From Thalassomonas sp. RHCl1 (GTDB lineage Bacteria > Pseudomonadota > Gammaproteobacteria > Enterobacterales > Alteromonadaceae): DNA of 64,000 bases. Under the pieces are notes generated by a model. That model was given only the letters and a program-made list of their open reading frames with translations, was not told the origin of the DNA and did no database searches. Of the stretch, positions 7,865 to 15,531 are shown piece by piece. Location of the stretch: contig NZ_CANDNZ010000009.1 in assembly GCF_947387555.1 (NCBI RefSeq), positions 1 through 64,000 on the forward strand, given 5' to 3'. Both the position numbers and the translations under genes were made by a program. Position 1 is the first letter of the stretch. Every line of letters begins with the position of its first letter.

Positions 7865-9068
7865 GTTTGTCTCCTTGAGGGGGAGTAGATAGTTCTTCAT
7901 TCGGTAATAAGGAAAATGGGTGCCATTTCAGATCCGATTGGCTGGCGGCGACAACATTTTCAATAAAAGCCATGCCACGCACCGCTTGATAGATCCCGGG
8001 TACATCCAGGTGACTTTCTGTTGCCTGGGGATTTTCGCTATCGCCATTCAGGCGCGCTCTTACTTGGCTAGCAAATCCGCGGTAGAGGTTGGCGAAGGCT
8101 TCTAAATATCCTTCCGGATGTCCCGCCGGGGTACGCAGGATTGCGGTCGTAGCTGGGGCCAGATCACCTACCCCGCTACGGATGAGTTGGCTTGCCTGGT
8201 TGGGAAATTTCATCAATAAGCTGTTAGGTTCGAGTTGCGACCAGTCCAGGCTGGCGTGTTCGCCATAGACGCGGATCCTGAGGTTGTTTTCTTCACCGAC
8301 ACATACCTGGCTGGCGAGCAAGACACCATGGGCGTCATTATTAAAACGCAGCAGCACAGTGCCGTCATCGTCTAACATTCTGTCTGGTACATTGGTGGTT
8401 AAGCTGGCACATAACGCCGTGATTTCCAGCCCGGTAATATATTCTGCCAGGTTGGCGGCATGTACGCCGATATCCCCCATGCAGCAGCTGATCCCCGACC
8501 GGGCAGGATCTAAACGCCAGGCTGCCTGCTTACTTTGTTCATCGTCTTTGGATGCCAGCCAGCCTTGGGGATATTCCACTACCACTTTTTTAATTTTGCC
8601 AAGAGCCCCCGCAGCTACCCGGCTTTTGGCCTCTTTCACCATGGGATAGCCGGTATAGGTATGGCTCAGGCCGTAGAGTCGTGATGATTGCTTGACGATA
8701 GCTTCGAGTTCAAGCGCTTCTTTTAAGGTTAAGGTTGCGGGTTTATCCGACATTACGTGAAAGCCAGATTCCAGTGCCAGTTTGGCCACGGGGAAATGCA
8801 AATGATTCGGCGTCACTATAACTACCATATCCATGCGTTTGTCTGCGGGCAGTTGCTGTTCCCGGGTAAACATTTGCTGGTAACTGCTGTAGCAGCGCTC
8901 CGGGTCCAGATACAGGGCTTTGCCGGATTCAAGCGAGCGATTGGCATCTGAGCTGAAAGCGCCGCACACCAATTCTATTTCATTGTCCATTTGCGCGGCT
9001 ATCCTGTGTATCGCCCCGATAAAGGCACCTTGGCCGCCGCCGACCATACCCATTCTGATTTTTCGCAT
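7857..9068 (-). CDS. Gfo/Idh/MocA-family oxidoreductase
   Basis: A 403-residue NAD(P)-dependent dehydrogenase. The Rossmann motif GMVGGGQGAFIG is near residues 7-18, VIVTPNHLH and the DKP triad (in place of the usual EKP) follow, and a putative catalytic segment GDIGVHAANL lies near residue 195. The family oxidises sugars, inositols and glycosides. It is the first gene of a unit with the isomerase and MFS genes; the pairing of a Gfo/Idh/MocA enzyme with this TIM-barrel type recalls inositol and 3-keto-glycoside pathways, but the true substrate is not determined. The promoter probably lies in the 210-base region shared with the PAS-AraC regulator. Confidence 0.86.
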   Translation of the reverse strand: MRKIRMGMVGGGQGAFIGAIHRIAAQMDNEIELVCGAFSSDANRSLESGKALYLDPERCYSSYQQMFTREQQLPADKRMDMVVIVTPNHLHFPVAKLALESGFHVMSDKPATLTLKEALELEAIVKQSSRLYGLSHTYTGYPMVKEAKSRVAAGALGKIKKVVVEYPQGWLASKDDEQSKQAAWRLDPARSGISCCMGDIGVHAANLAEYITGLEITALCASLTTNVPDRMLDDDGTVLLRFNNDAHGVLLASQVCVGEENNLRIRVYGEHASLDWSQLEPNSLLMKFPNQASQLIRSGVGDLAPATTAILRTPAGHPEGYLEAFANLYRGFASQVRARLNGDSENPQATESHLDVPGIYQAVRGMAFIENVVAASQSDLKWHPFSLLPNEELSTPPQGDKHA

Positions 9069-9120
9069 CTCGTCGTCACCTGTTATGGTTTTACCTTTTA
9101 CCGGGAAAGGTTATTCGGTA

Positions 9121-9197
9121 AAAAGCGTTTTATTTATGATAAAAGCGCTGACGAATTAGTGTTAAGATGAAATCGGTTTTCTATACGACAAAATCGG
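9121..9197. promoter_or_regulatory. Direct repeats in the divergent control region
   Basis: Two pairs of direct repeats lie between the dehydrogenase and the AraC-type regulator: AAAAGCG at 9121 and 9141 (20 bp apart), and AAATCGG at 9170 and 9191 (21 bp apart). Repeats about two helical turns apart are the usual form of AraC-family operators. That these are the binding sites is an inference. Confidence 0.45.
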
Positions 9198-9278
9198 CGT
9201 TGTCTGTTTTATCATCAGGGGACTCAGGCAATAGTTAAGCTAATAACTGAGACAATAATTTCTAATCGGGTATCACGT

Positions 9279-10037
9279 ATGACAACGAAAGGTGTTAAAG
9301 CACAGGGCGGGGATGACTTTCTCCAACAGTTATCGGTTAGCCAAGTCATAGAGATGTTTGACCTGATGCCGGATATGCTGTTTTGGCTGAAAGACGCAGA
9401 GGGTTGTATCCGCTACGCCAATCAGTATTTCCTCGAATACCAAGGGCTGGACGGTTTATCCCAGGCGCTTGGCTGTAGTGATTATGATTTTTCACCTCCT
9501 CATATTGCCCGGCAGTTTGTGGTGGATGATCAAAAAGTGATGCAGGGGGAAGTAGTGACCAACCGCCTGGAAATGAACAGTGAAAGCACGGGTGACATTT
9601 CCTGGTTTATAACCTCTAAGCGTCCACTTTATAATGACAAGGGTCAGGTGATAGGCTCTTATGGCATTTCTCGCCATCTGGAAAAAACCTCGATTGCTAT
9701 CTCTTCCATGGAAGCGTTAAAGGTGCCGGTAGACTACATCCGCAAACATTATATGCGGCCTGTTACCCTTAAGGAGCTGGCACGGGCAAGCCATTTATCG
9801 GTCAGTGCGCTGGAAAGGCGCTTTAAGAAATACCTGAAAAAGACGCCGAAACAATTTATTAATGAGGTGCGTCTGGAAAATGCCCGGCGTTTACTGGTGG
9901 AAACGGCTTTACCTATCGCGACAGTTGCCAGCGAAAGTGGTTTTAGTGATCCCAGTTATTTCAGCCGGCAGTTTTACCGGCTGTTTACGCAGCTGCCTTC
10001 CGAGTTTAGAAAAAGCCATTGCCGGAAAGCTCAATAA
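9279..10037 (+). CDS. PAS-AraC family transcriptional regulator
   Basis: A 252-residue protein with an N-terminal PAS sensor domain (about 25-140; DMLFWLKDAEGCIRYAN at its start) and a C-terminal AraC-type double helix-turn-helix (about 148-245; LKELARASHLSVSALERRFKK, then PIATVASESGFSDPSYFSRQF). The AraC half is complete. A PAS rather than cupin sensor makes the input (small ligand, redox state or other) uncertain. It is divergent from the sugar-catabolism genes and is their likely regulator, possibly through the direct repeats in the shared region. It has no membrane segment and should be cytoplasmic. Confidence 0.86.
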   Translation: MTTKGVKAQGGDDFLQQLSVSQVIEMFDLMPDMLFWLKDAEGCIRYANQYFLEYQGLDGLSQALGCSDYDFSPPHIARQFVVDDQKVMQGEVVTNRLEMNSESTGDISWFITSKRPLYNDKGQVIGSYGISRHLEKTSIAISSMEALKVPVDYIRKHYMRPVTLKELARASHLSVSALERRFKKYLKKTPKQFINEVRLENARRLLVETALPIATVASESGFSDPSYFSRQFYRLFTQLPSEFRKSHCRKAQ

Positions 10038-10055
10038 CCCGTCATGGATTGACCG

Positions 10056-10853
10056 CTAGTGCTCCAATAAGCCGTATAACAGCTTTTTGACGTATTGGGG
10101 TTCAAACGGTTTGTCGCACAAGGCATTGACGCCGTCCTGCTCAATATTGGCCAAATGCGCCATTTGACTTTCACTGGTGACCATCACCACAGGCAGATGG
10201 GATTGCTGGCTTTGTTCGCGGATATAGCGGGTCAGCTCTCGCCCGTCCACTTCGGGCATATTAAAGTCGGTGACCACGAGATCAAACATATGATCTTCAA
10301 GCAATTTAATTGCATGACTGCCGTCGACGGCTTCGGTGACTTTTTTCAGGCCTAAATTATTCAATACCCGTTTGATATGATTGCGTGCCAGGCGGCTGTC
10401 ATCCACCAGCAACACCCGGATCTCGTGGACATCAAAGTAGTCCAGCTCGAGTTCATCCACCGACAATAAATCCAGGGTATTGTTAATGGCGGAGGTCAGA
10501 TGGTCGCGGGTAAAAGGTTTTGGCAGCAGGGCAACCACGCCGGACTGTTTAAACTCTTCCAGGTGTTCGCGTTTGTGCTCACTCGTGACCAGCATAAAGG
10601 CAGTATCGGTAAACTTATCATCAGCCCTGATTTGGCGCAGTAAGTCTAATGCCGTACCCTGCTCGAAATACATGGCGCTGGCGATTAAGTCATGGGGGTG
10701 GCGTTGCATGATCGCCATGGCCTCTTCGACGGATTTCGCCGAAGATATTTCATTGACCCCTTGCTGCTGCAATTCATTGATAATAATTTTTCGCTGGGTA
10801 TCCGACGGTTCCACCAACAGGATAGACAGCTCTTTTGAAGTAATTGATTGCAT
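10056..10853 (-). CDS. Double-receiver response regulator
   Basis: A 265-residue protein made only of two receiver domains (about 9-130 and 144-263) with no output domain. The second keeps the acidic pocket (VLLVDDS), the phosphoacceptor Asp (VVTDFNMPEVDG), the Thr/Ser switch (VMVTSE) and the Lys (CDKPFEP). In the first, the position normally held by the phosphoacceptor is alanine (LIASAMYFEQG) and the acidic pair is reduced (LVEPSD), so it looks like a pseudo-receiver, although LPKPF is kept. It probably works by protein contact, for example in chemotaxis or as a phosphate sink. No partner kinase is in the window. Confidence 0.86.
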   Translation of the reverse strand: MQSITSKELSILLVEPSDTQRKIIINELQQQGVNEISSAKSVEEAMAIMQRHPHDLIASAMYFEQGTALDLLRQIRADDKFTDTAFMLVTSEHKREHLEEFKQSGVVALLPKPFTRDHLTSAINNTLDLLSVDELELDYFDVHEIRVLLVDDSRLARNHIKRVLNNLGLKKVTEAVDGSHAIKLLEDHMFDLVVTDFNMPEVDGRELTRYIREQSQQSHLPVVMVTSESQMAHLANIEQDGVNALCDKPFEPQYVKKLLYGLLEH

Positions 10854-10895
10854 TGGTTATTCCTTTGTTATACCAAGAGAGTAGCAAAAATGCCG

Positions 10896-11222
10896 TTAAC
10901 CACCAATAAATTTAACTTTATAGCCATTTTTTTCCAATACCTGCTTGATGGCATCGCGTTTGTCCCCCTGGACTTCAATCACATCACCAACGACACTGCC
11001 ACCGCAGCCGCAGGTTTTTTTGATTTTGCTGGCAAGATCTTTTAGACCTTTTTCATCCAGGCCAAGACCTGTGATGGTGACTACGCCTTTGCCTTTACGG
11101 CCTTTGGTTTCACGGCGTACTTTTGCGGTGCCGTCTGATGGTGTGACTGCTTTGCTTTGCTTTTGTTCCTTGATGCGACCTGAATCGGTGGAATAAACCA
11201 GGGTTGAGTTGTCGTTGTTCAT
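10896..11222 (-). CDS. yciH: YciH/SUI1 family translation factor
   Basis: A 108-residue protein, the same length as E. coli YciH, with the SUI1/eIF1 fold motifs RKGKGVVTITGL, KKTCGCGGSV and IEVQGDKRD. YciH is related to eukaryotic eIF1 and is reported to affect fidelity of translation initiation and stress responses in E. coli. The N-terminal LVYSTDSGRI matches the family. It is separated by 42 bases from the double-receiver gene downstream on the same strand, so the two may be co-transcribed. Confidence 0.93.
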   Translation of the reverse strand: MNNDNSTLVYSTDSGRIKEQKQSKAVTPSDGTAKVRRETKGRKGKGVVTITGLGLDEKGLKDLASKIKKTCGCGGSVVGDVIEVQGDKRDAIKQVLEKNGYKVKFIGG

Positions 11223-11399
11223 GATGTCTAACCTGTGTTAGCGGGGGATTGAATGCGGCAAAAATGCGTTATTTTATGCTTTTTGTCAATGGAATTTTAT
11301 TAGCTGAAACCAGAGCACCAGTGAAAATAGCGGCAGTAGTAGCTAATTGCACTTTTCTGGAGTTAGCTCCTCTAAAGTTGGGAGCTTGCATAATGAAGC

Positions 11400-12554
11400 T
11401 TAAGCTTGCTTTAGTGCCTGTTTAGCGGCTTTTTGTAACCGCCCGATAGTGACGTCAAATACCCAGCGGATAAATTTATAGGTAAATTCAATTGGTACAT
11501 AAGCCCCTTTACCGGCAAAAACCAGCATGTAGCCTAATACGGCTTTTAGTTGTTCTTCAAGGCCTACGATTTTTCCTATATTCACTAGAGTTTTAGCCAT
11601 AATGTCGTAGACAGTGCCTATGGATGTTCCCATAACTTGCAAAGAAGCTATTGTGGTTGCAGCGCCGCCATCTATCATGAGTGTCATTAGAGCGGCAGCA
11701 ATTTTATCTGCCCAAAAGGTTGAATAGGTGGTCTCAGTGCGATTTCGGTAGTTTAACACTACACGTTGACTTACCGAGCTTGCCGTCTGACAGTGTAAAC
11801 TTTCCCAGTCACTATGATTTGCTGTTTTAATATATGCAGGCCCTTTTTTCATAGAATGTGCGCTGGTATCTATGCCCTGAGCGCGGGAAAGTATATATTC
11901 CTGGCCGTTAATTGGGGCGTGATAAAAGGGCCATACAGGCATTTTAGGTACAGGATCTGCCCCATGTACACAGCGAAACATTTTATCTATTCGTGCACTG
12001 TGGTGAATGGCGAAATTTTTCTTGCCTACACGAGGAGCGCCAAAGGTATACAAGTAGATGGTATTTTTAAATTCAGCCTTAAGCCAATCTGCGGTTAAGG
12101 CAGCCAGCGCACCTCCCAGGCTGTGGCCCACGCAATGGATAATACTATTGCCATTAATAATTCCTGGCTGGCTAAAATAGGTATATAAGCTTGCTCTAAA
12201 AGATGCAAATGAACTTTGAAAACCGGTATGTACAGAAGCTCCGGTATCACTATTAGTGCTATGGCAGGTGATATCTGTGAGAGTGTCGGCTAAGGAATCA
12301 GTGCCGCGAATGGCAATAATATGATCATTGCTATGCTGCACACTATGGCCTTGGCCTATTAAGACAAAGCCGGTTGCTTGGCGACAGAAAAAACCACCCG
12401 AAGTGCCGGTATAAACGTGTTTTGATAAGTTGAATTTGAAATGTTTTTCGGTTTCAGGGTCAAGCTCCAATGCTATTCCTTCAGGAACTGGCCCTTTAAT
12501 ATCATAAGCGGCAGCGGCAATATTTGATGCTACGCGTGGGGAGATGGTGGCCAT
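11400..12554 (-). CDS. Class 3 lipase-like alpha/beta hydrolase, possible secreted effector
   Basis: A 384-residue protein with a class 3 lipase core. The nucleophile elbow is GHSLGG (Ser145), followed by TFGAPRVG (170-177), the catalytic Asp in GADPVPKMP (Asp200), and a YHAPINGQEY segment likely to hold the catalytic His (212). The last 110 residues fall outside the lipase core and contain long hydrophobic helices (about 275-370), which could insert in membranes. There is no N-terminal signal peptide. AAGGA precedes the ATG, 42 bases after a small Ig-like-domain gene on the same strand. Phospholipase effectors of type VI secretion are often paired with small partners, so an effector role is possible but unproven; no secretion genes are in the window. 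Confidence 0.8.
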   Translation of the reverse strand: MATISPRVASNIAAAAYDIKGPVPEGIALELDPETEKHFKFNLSKHVYTGTSGGFFCRQATGFVLIGQGHSVQHSNDHIIAIRGTDSLADTLTDITCHSTNSDTGASVHTGFQSSFASFRASLYTYFSQPGIINGNSIIHCVGHSLGGALAALTADWLKAEFKNTIYLYTFGAPRVGKKNFAIHHSARIDKMFRCVHGADPVPKMPVWPFYHAPINGQEYILSRAQGIDTSAHSMKKGPAYIKTANHSDWESLHCQTASSVSQRVVLNYRNRTETTYSTFWADKIAAALMTLMIDGGAATTIASLQVMGTSIGTVYDIMAKTLVNIGKIVGLEEQLKAVLGYMLVFAGKGAYVPIEFTYKFIRWVFDVTIGRLQKAAKQALKQA

Positions 12555-12596
12555 ATTTCATCCTTAAAATAGTGTTATCTTTTGCTTAAGCGCACA

Positions 12597-13124
12597 TCAG
12601 GTTATTTCATCATAAGAAGTAATCAGTTCATTATTATAATAGGTTGAGATCAGCTCTCCCTGCCAATGGCATATGGAACCTACGACCTGCCGTGGCAGGC
12701 CGCCATAATCTGTGGCATCAATAAGATGTTTTACTTTTTTATTTTGTAAGTCGGCATTGAGCTGTAGTAACAAATCAGAGAGTGGTTGGATTGGGTCCCA
12801 GCTCTTACTGGTTGACCAGAGAAAATAATAGTCGTCACCCTGAATATCCTTTATATTTTTTTCAATATAAATGGATTGTAAAACCGGCATATTCTGGCCG
12901 AAGATATCACCAGGCATCCGTGATTTAATAACTTTCCTCTCAAATGAAAATCTGCCATCAGTATCGGTTATTGCGTATTCTGTCTGTTCTTTGCCTTTTT
13001 CGTAGCCTTCATAAATAAGTTTACGAGTTACCCGTACTCCTGCCACTGCCTGGCCTTTATCAGTAACTCGGCCGCGTACCTGAGGAGACATTTCCACCTC
13101 GTATCGCTTAAATAGACCGAACAT
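12597..13124 (-). CDS. Small protein with carboxypeptidase-regulatory-like domain, lipase partner
   Basis: A 175-residue protein. Residues about 15-65 (VRGRVTDKGQAVAGVRVTR, then ITDTDGRFSFE) match the Ig-like carboxypeptidase-regulatory or transthyretin-like fold; the remainder is not recognised, though it resembles the uncharacterised DUF6795 family as I remember it. It has no signal peptide, transmembrane segment or catalytic motif. It precedes the lipase gene by 42 bases in a likely two-gene operon, a layout that fits an immunity, chaperone or adaptor protein for the lipase. That role is inferred from position only. Confidence 0.62.
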   Translation of the reverse strand: MFGLFKRYEVEMSPQVRGRVTDKGQAVAGVRVTRKLIYEGYEKGKEQTEYAITDTDGRFSFERKVIKSRMPGDIFGQNMPVLQSIYIEKNIKDIQGDDYYFLWSTSKSWDPIQPLSDLLLQLNADLQNKKVKHLIDATDYGGLPRQVVGSICHWQGELISTYYNNELITSYDEIT

Positions 13125-13513
13125 GGCTTTGGGCTCTATAAAAAAGTAGTATTAAATAATACAGCATAATGCAGATAAGCTCTTGAAATCTTATCTGTAA
13201 GAAGTTTTTTAATGTTGGGAAGTTGTTCATCCTGAACAAAGTAATTTCCTAATTGATGTTAGTGTGCCTTAAATAAAAAGAGTATGGGCAGGCAGATCTA
13301 TTTTATCAATGAATTATAGATAAAAGTTGCCGAATGATTATGTGTTTGATTGCCGTTGAGCCTCAGTGCTTGTAATACTACAACCTTTGTCAAACAGCCA
13401 CAAAGTTAGTTAGAATCTCTCTGCTATCAGTGACATACACTTGAGGAAATTACCCTATTTTTGCTTTTTGAAATCAGCAAGCTTTTAAAAGCATAAAGTT
13501 ACATAGGTAAAAG
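13125..13513. other. Gene-free region upstream of the lipase operon
   Basis: About 390 AT-rich bases without a supported gene. The region should hold the promoter of the lipase operon. It also contains the small palindrome GTTCATCCTGAAC (13225-13237), similar to one duplicated near 30.25 kb. Confidence 0.5.
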
Positions 13514-13540
13514 AAAAGCCACCGCGAGGGTGGCTTTTTT
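13514..13540 (-). terminator. Terminator of etfBA
   Basis: AAAAGCCACC (13514-13523) and GGTGGCTTTT (13529-13538) form a 10-bp stem with a 5-base loop, 20 bases past the etfA stop codon. T-rich flanks on both strands allow termination in either direction. Confidence 0.88.
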
Positions 13541-13560
13541 ACTTGAGAGAAAAGCTAAAC

Positions 13561-14487
13561 TTACAGTTTGCCTTCCAGCTCAGGTAAAGTTTCGAATAAA
13601 TCAGCTACTAAACCGTAATCGGCTACCTGGAAGATAGGTGCTTCTGGGTCTTTGTTAATCGCTACGATAACTTTAGAGTCTTTCATACCGGCTAGATGCT
13701 GGATGGCACCACTGATACCTACGGCGATGTAAAGGTCAGGGGCAACGATTTTACCTGTTTGACCAACTTGCATGTCGTTTGGTACGAAACCGGCATCAAC
13801 TGCGGCACGTGATGCACCGATAGCGGCGCCCAGCTTGTCGGCAATACCTTCAAGTAATTTGAAGTTGTCGCCGTTTTGCATACCACGGCCACCTGAAATA
13901 ACCACACTGGCAGCACCTAAGTCAGGGCGCTCGGAAACGGTTAATTCATCGCTGACATGGCTTGAAGTACCGGCGTCGGTTGCCTTATCTAAAGCAACGA
14001 TTTCGGCATTGCCGTCGGTCGCTACTGCGTCAAAACCTGTGGCACGTACTGTGATCACTTTTTTGCTGTCCAGGCTTTGTACCGTGGCAATTGCGTTACC
14101 GGCATAAATAGGACGAACAAAAGTATCGGCGCTTTCTACGGCGATAATGTCAGAGATTTGCGTAACGTCTAACAGCGCAGCAACACGTGGCATAAAGTTT
14201 TTGCCTGTGGTTAGCGCAGTGGCAACGATATGGTCATAATCGGCAGCCAATTCTGTTACCAGTAAGCTGACGTTTTCTGCCAGTTGGTGCTCGTAAGCGG
14301 CGTTATCGGCCACTAATACTTTAGCAACACCGTTTACCTTGGCGGCTTCTTCAGCAACGCCCTGACAGTTGCTACCGGCAACTAACAGGTGGATATCGCC
14401 ACCCATGGCTTGAGCGGCGGCAACCGTTTTCAGAGTCTCGGCTTTTAATGTTTGATTGTCGTGTTCGGCAAATACTAAAATACTCAT
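13561..14487 (-). CDS. etfA: Electron transfer flavoprotein subunit alpha
   Basis: A 308-residue ETF alpha subunit. The C-terminal FAD domain contains [48 protein letters not shown] and [11 protein letters not shown], the standard FAD-binding signature. With EtfB it forms the soluble heterodimer that takes electrons from acyl-CoA and other dehydrogenases and passes them to ETF-ubiquinone oxidoreductase. The start overlaps the end of etfB by 4 bases (ATGA), so translation is coupled. A strong terminator follows. Confidence 0.97.
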   Translation of the reverse strand: MSILVFAEHDNQTLKAETLKTVAAAQAMGGDIHLLVAGSNCQGVAEEAAKVNGVAKVLVADNAAYEHQLAENVSLLVTELAADYDHIVATALTTGKNFMPRVAALLDVTQISDIIAVESADTFVRPIYAGNAIATVQSLDSKKVITVRATGFDAVATDGNAEIVALDKATDAGTSSHVSDELTVSERPDLGAASVVISGGRGMQNGDNFKLLEGIADKLGAAIGASRAAVDAGFVPNDMQVGQTGKIVAPDLYIAVGISGAIQHLAGMKDSKVIVAINKDPEAPIFQVADYGLVADLFETLPELEGKL

Positions 14488-15239
14488 GAGATCACCTTGG
14501 CTTCATTTTTTAACTTTTCAACTAACTCATCTACGCTTTCAACCACGATACCCGCTTGGCGCTCGGCCGGAGGCGTTACTTTCAGTAAGTTGGTGCGCGG
14601 GCTTAAATCGATACCAAAGTCGGCGGCAGATTTAACATCCAGTGGCTTACGTTTGGCTTTCATGATGTTAGGCAGTGAAGCGTAACGAGGTTCGTTTAAG
14701 CGCAGGTCGGTAGTGACAATCGCCGGCAGGTTTAGGGCTACGGTTTGCAGACCGCCGTCAATTTCACGGGTTACGTTGACTTTATCGCCGTCAACTTTCA
14801 CTTCAGAGGCAAAAGTACCTTGAGGCATGCCGGTTAATGCTGCCAGCATTTGACCGGTTTGGTTGTTATCGCTGTCGATAGCCTGCTTACCTAAGATCAC
14901 CAGCTGTGGTGCTTCTTCTTCAACCACTTTTTGCAGCAGTTTGGCAACATTTAACGAGTCAAGTTGCTGGTCGGTTTCGATTTGAATGGCGCGGTCGGCA
15001 CCCAGGGCTAATGCGGTACGCAGCTGCTCCTGGCTGGACTTGTCACCGATAGTGACGGCCACGATCTCTGTGGCAACACCGGCTTCTTTTAAGCGAACGG
15101 CTTCTTCTACGGCAATTTCACAAAACGGGTTGATCGCCATTTTTACATTAGCGAGATCAACATTTGAATTGTCTGATTTAACGCGAACCTTGACGTTATA
15201 GTCAATGACACGTTTGATCGGTACTAATACTTTCATCAT
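14484..15239 (-). CDS. etfB: Electron transfer flavoprotein subunit beta
   Basis: A 251-residue ETF beta subunit with the N-terminal [19 protein letters not shown], the [18 protein letters not shown] segment and the signature region [16 protein letters not shown]. It binds AMP and offers the recognition loop for partner dehydrogenases. It is the first gene of etfBA, divergent from the ETF-QO gene across 292 bases holding a palindromic operator for each direction. Regulation with fatty-acid or branched-chain amino-acid breakdown is inferred from those sites. Confidence 0.97.
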   Translation of the reverse strand: MMKVLVPIKRVIDYNVKVRVKSDNSNVDLANVKMAINPFCEIAVEEAVRLKEAGVATEIVAVTIGDKSSQEQLRTALALGADRAIQIETDQQLDSLNVAKLLQKVVEEEAPQLVILGKQAIDSDNNQTGQMLAALTGMPQGTFASEVKVDGDKVNVTREIDGGLQTVALNLPAIVTTDLRLNEPRYASLPNIMKAKRKPLDVKSAADFGIDLSPRTNLLKVTPPAERQAGIVVESVDELVEKLKNEAKVIS

Positions 15240-15340
15240 AGCCTCTGATTGTGCTTGTTGGTTTTTAACTGTTAAAATTGAGGCGAATTGCCAAATTTCA
15301 ACTTATATAATTTGAGTAATAGCTCGAAAGACTACTCACT

Positions 15341-15364
15341 GATTACGTGTACGTCAACGTAATC
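15341..15364. promoter_or_regulatory. ACGT-rich palindrome upstream of etfB
   Basis: GATTACGT (15341-15348) and ACGTAATC (15357-15364) are perfect inverted arms around GTACGTCA, giving three ACGT cores spaced 8 bp apart. This recalls operators reported for LiuR-type MerR regulators of branched-chain amino-acid catabolism, but I rely on memory for that motif. It lies about 100 bases from the etfB start. Confidence 0.5.
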
Positions 15365-15453
15365 TTGGTGAAAACTTTCACTCGTGTTGAGCGAAAACAA
15401 CAATTGCAGATAATTTCTCTGCATCGGGATAGTATTTCAGCGTAAAATATCTA

Positions 15454-15459
15454 TATAAT
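15454..15459 (+). promoter_or_regulatory. -10 element of the ETF-QO gene
   Basis: A perfect TATAAT lies 78 bases upstream of the ETF-QO start codon, just before the PsrA-like operator. No convincing -35 element is present. Confidence 0.5.
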
Positions 15460-15470
15460 GAGGCATATTA

Positions 15471-15486
15471 TCAAACAAGCGTTTGA
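15471..15486. promoter_or_regulatory. PsrA-like operator
   Basis: TCAAACAAGCGTTTGA is a perfect palindrome (TCAAAC/GTTTGA, 4-base spacer) that fits the known PsrA consensus C/GAAAC-N4-GTTTG/C. Its left end lies 11 bases after the TATAAT, where a bound repressor would block transcription until long-chain fatty acids relieve it. PsrA itself is not in the window. Confidence 0.68.
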
Positions 15487-15531
15487 ATTTGTATACCGGA
15501 TAAACAAAAATCAGAAAAAAGGGGGGATATA

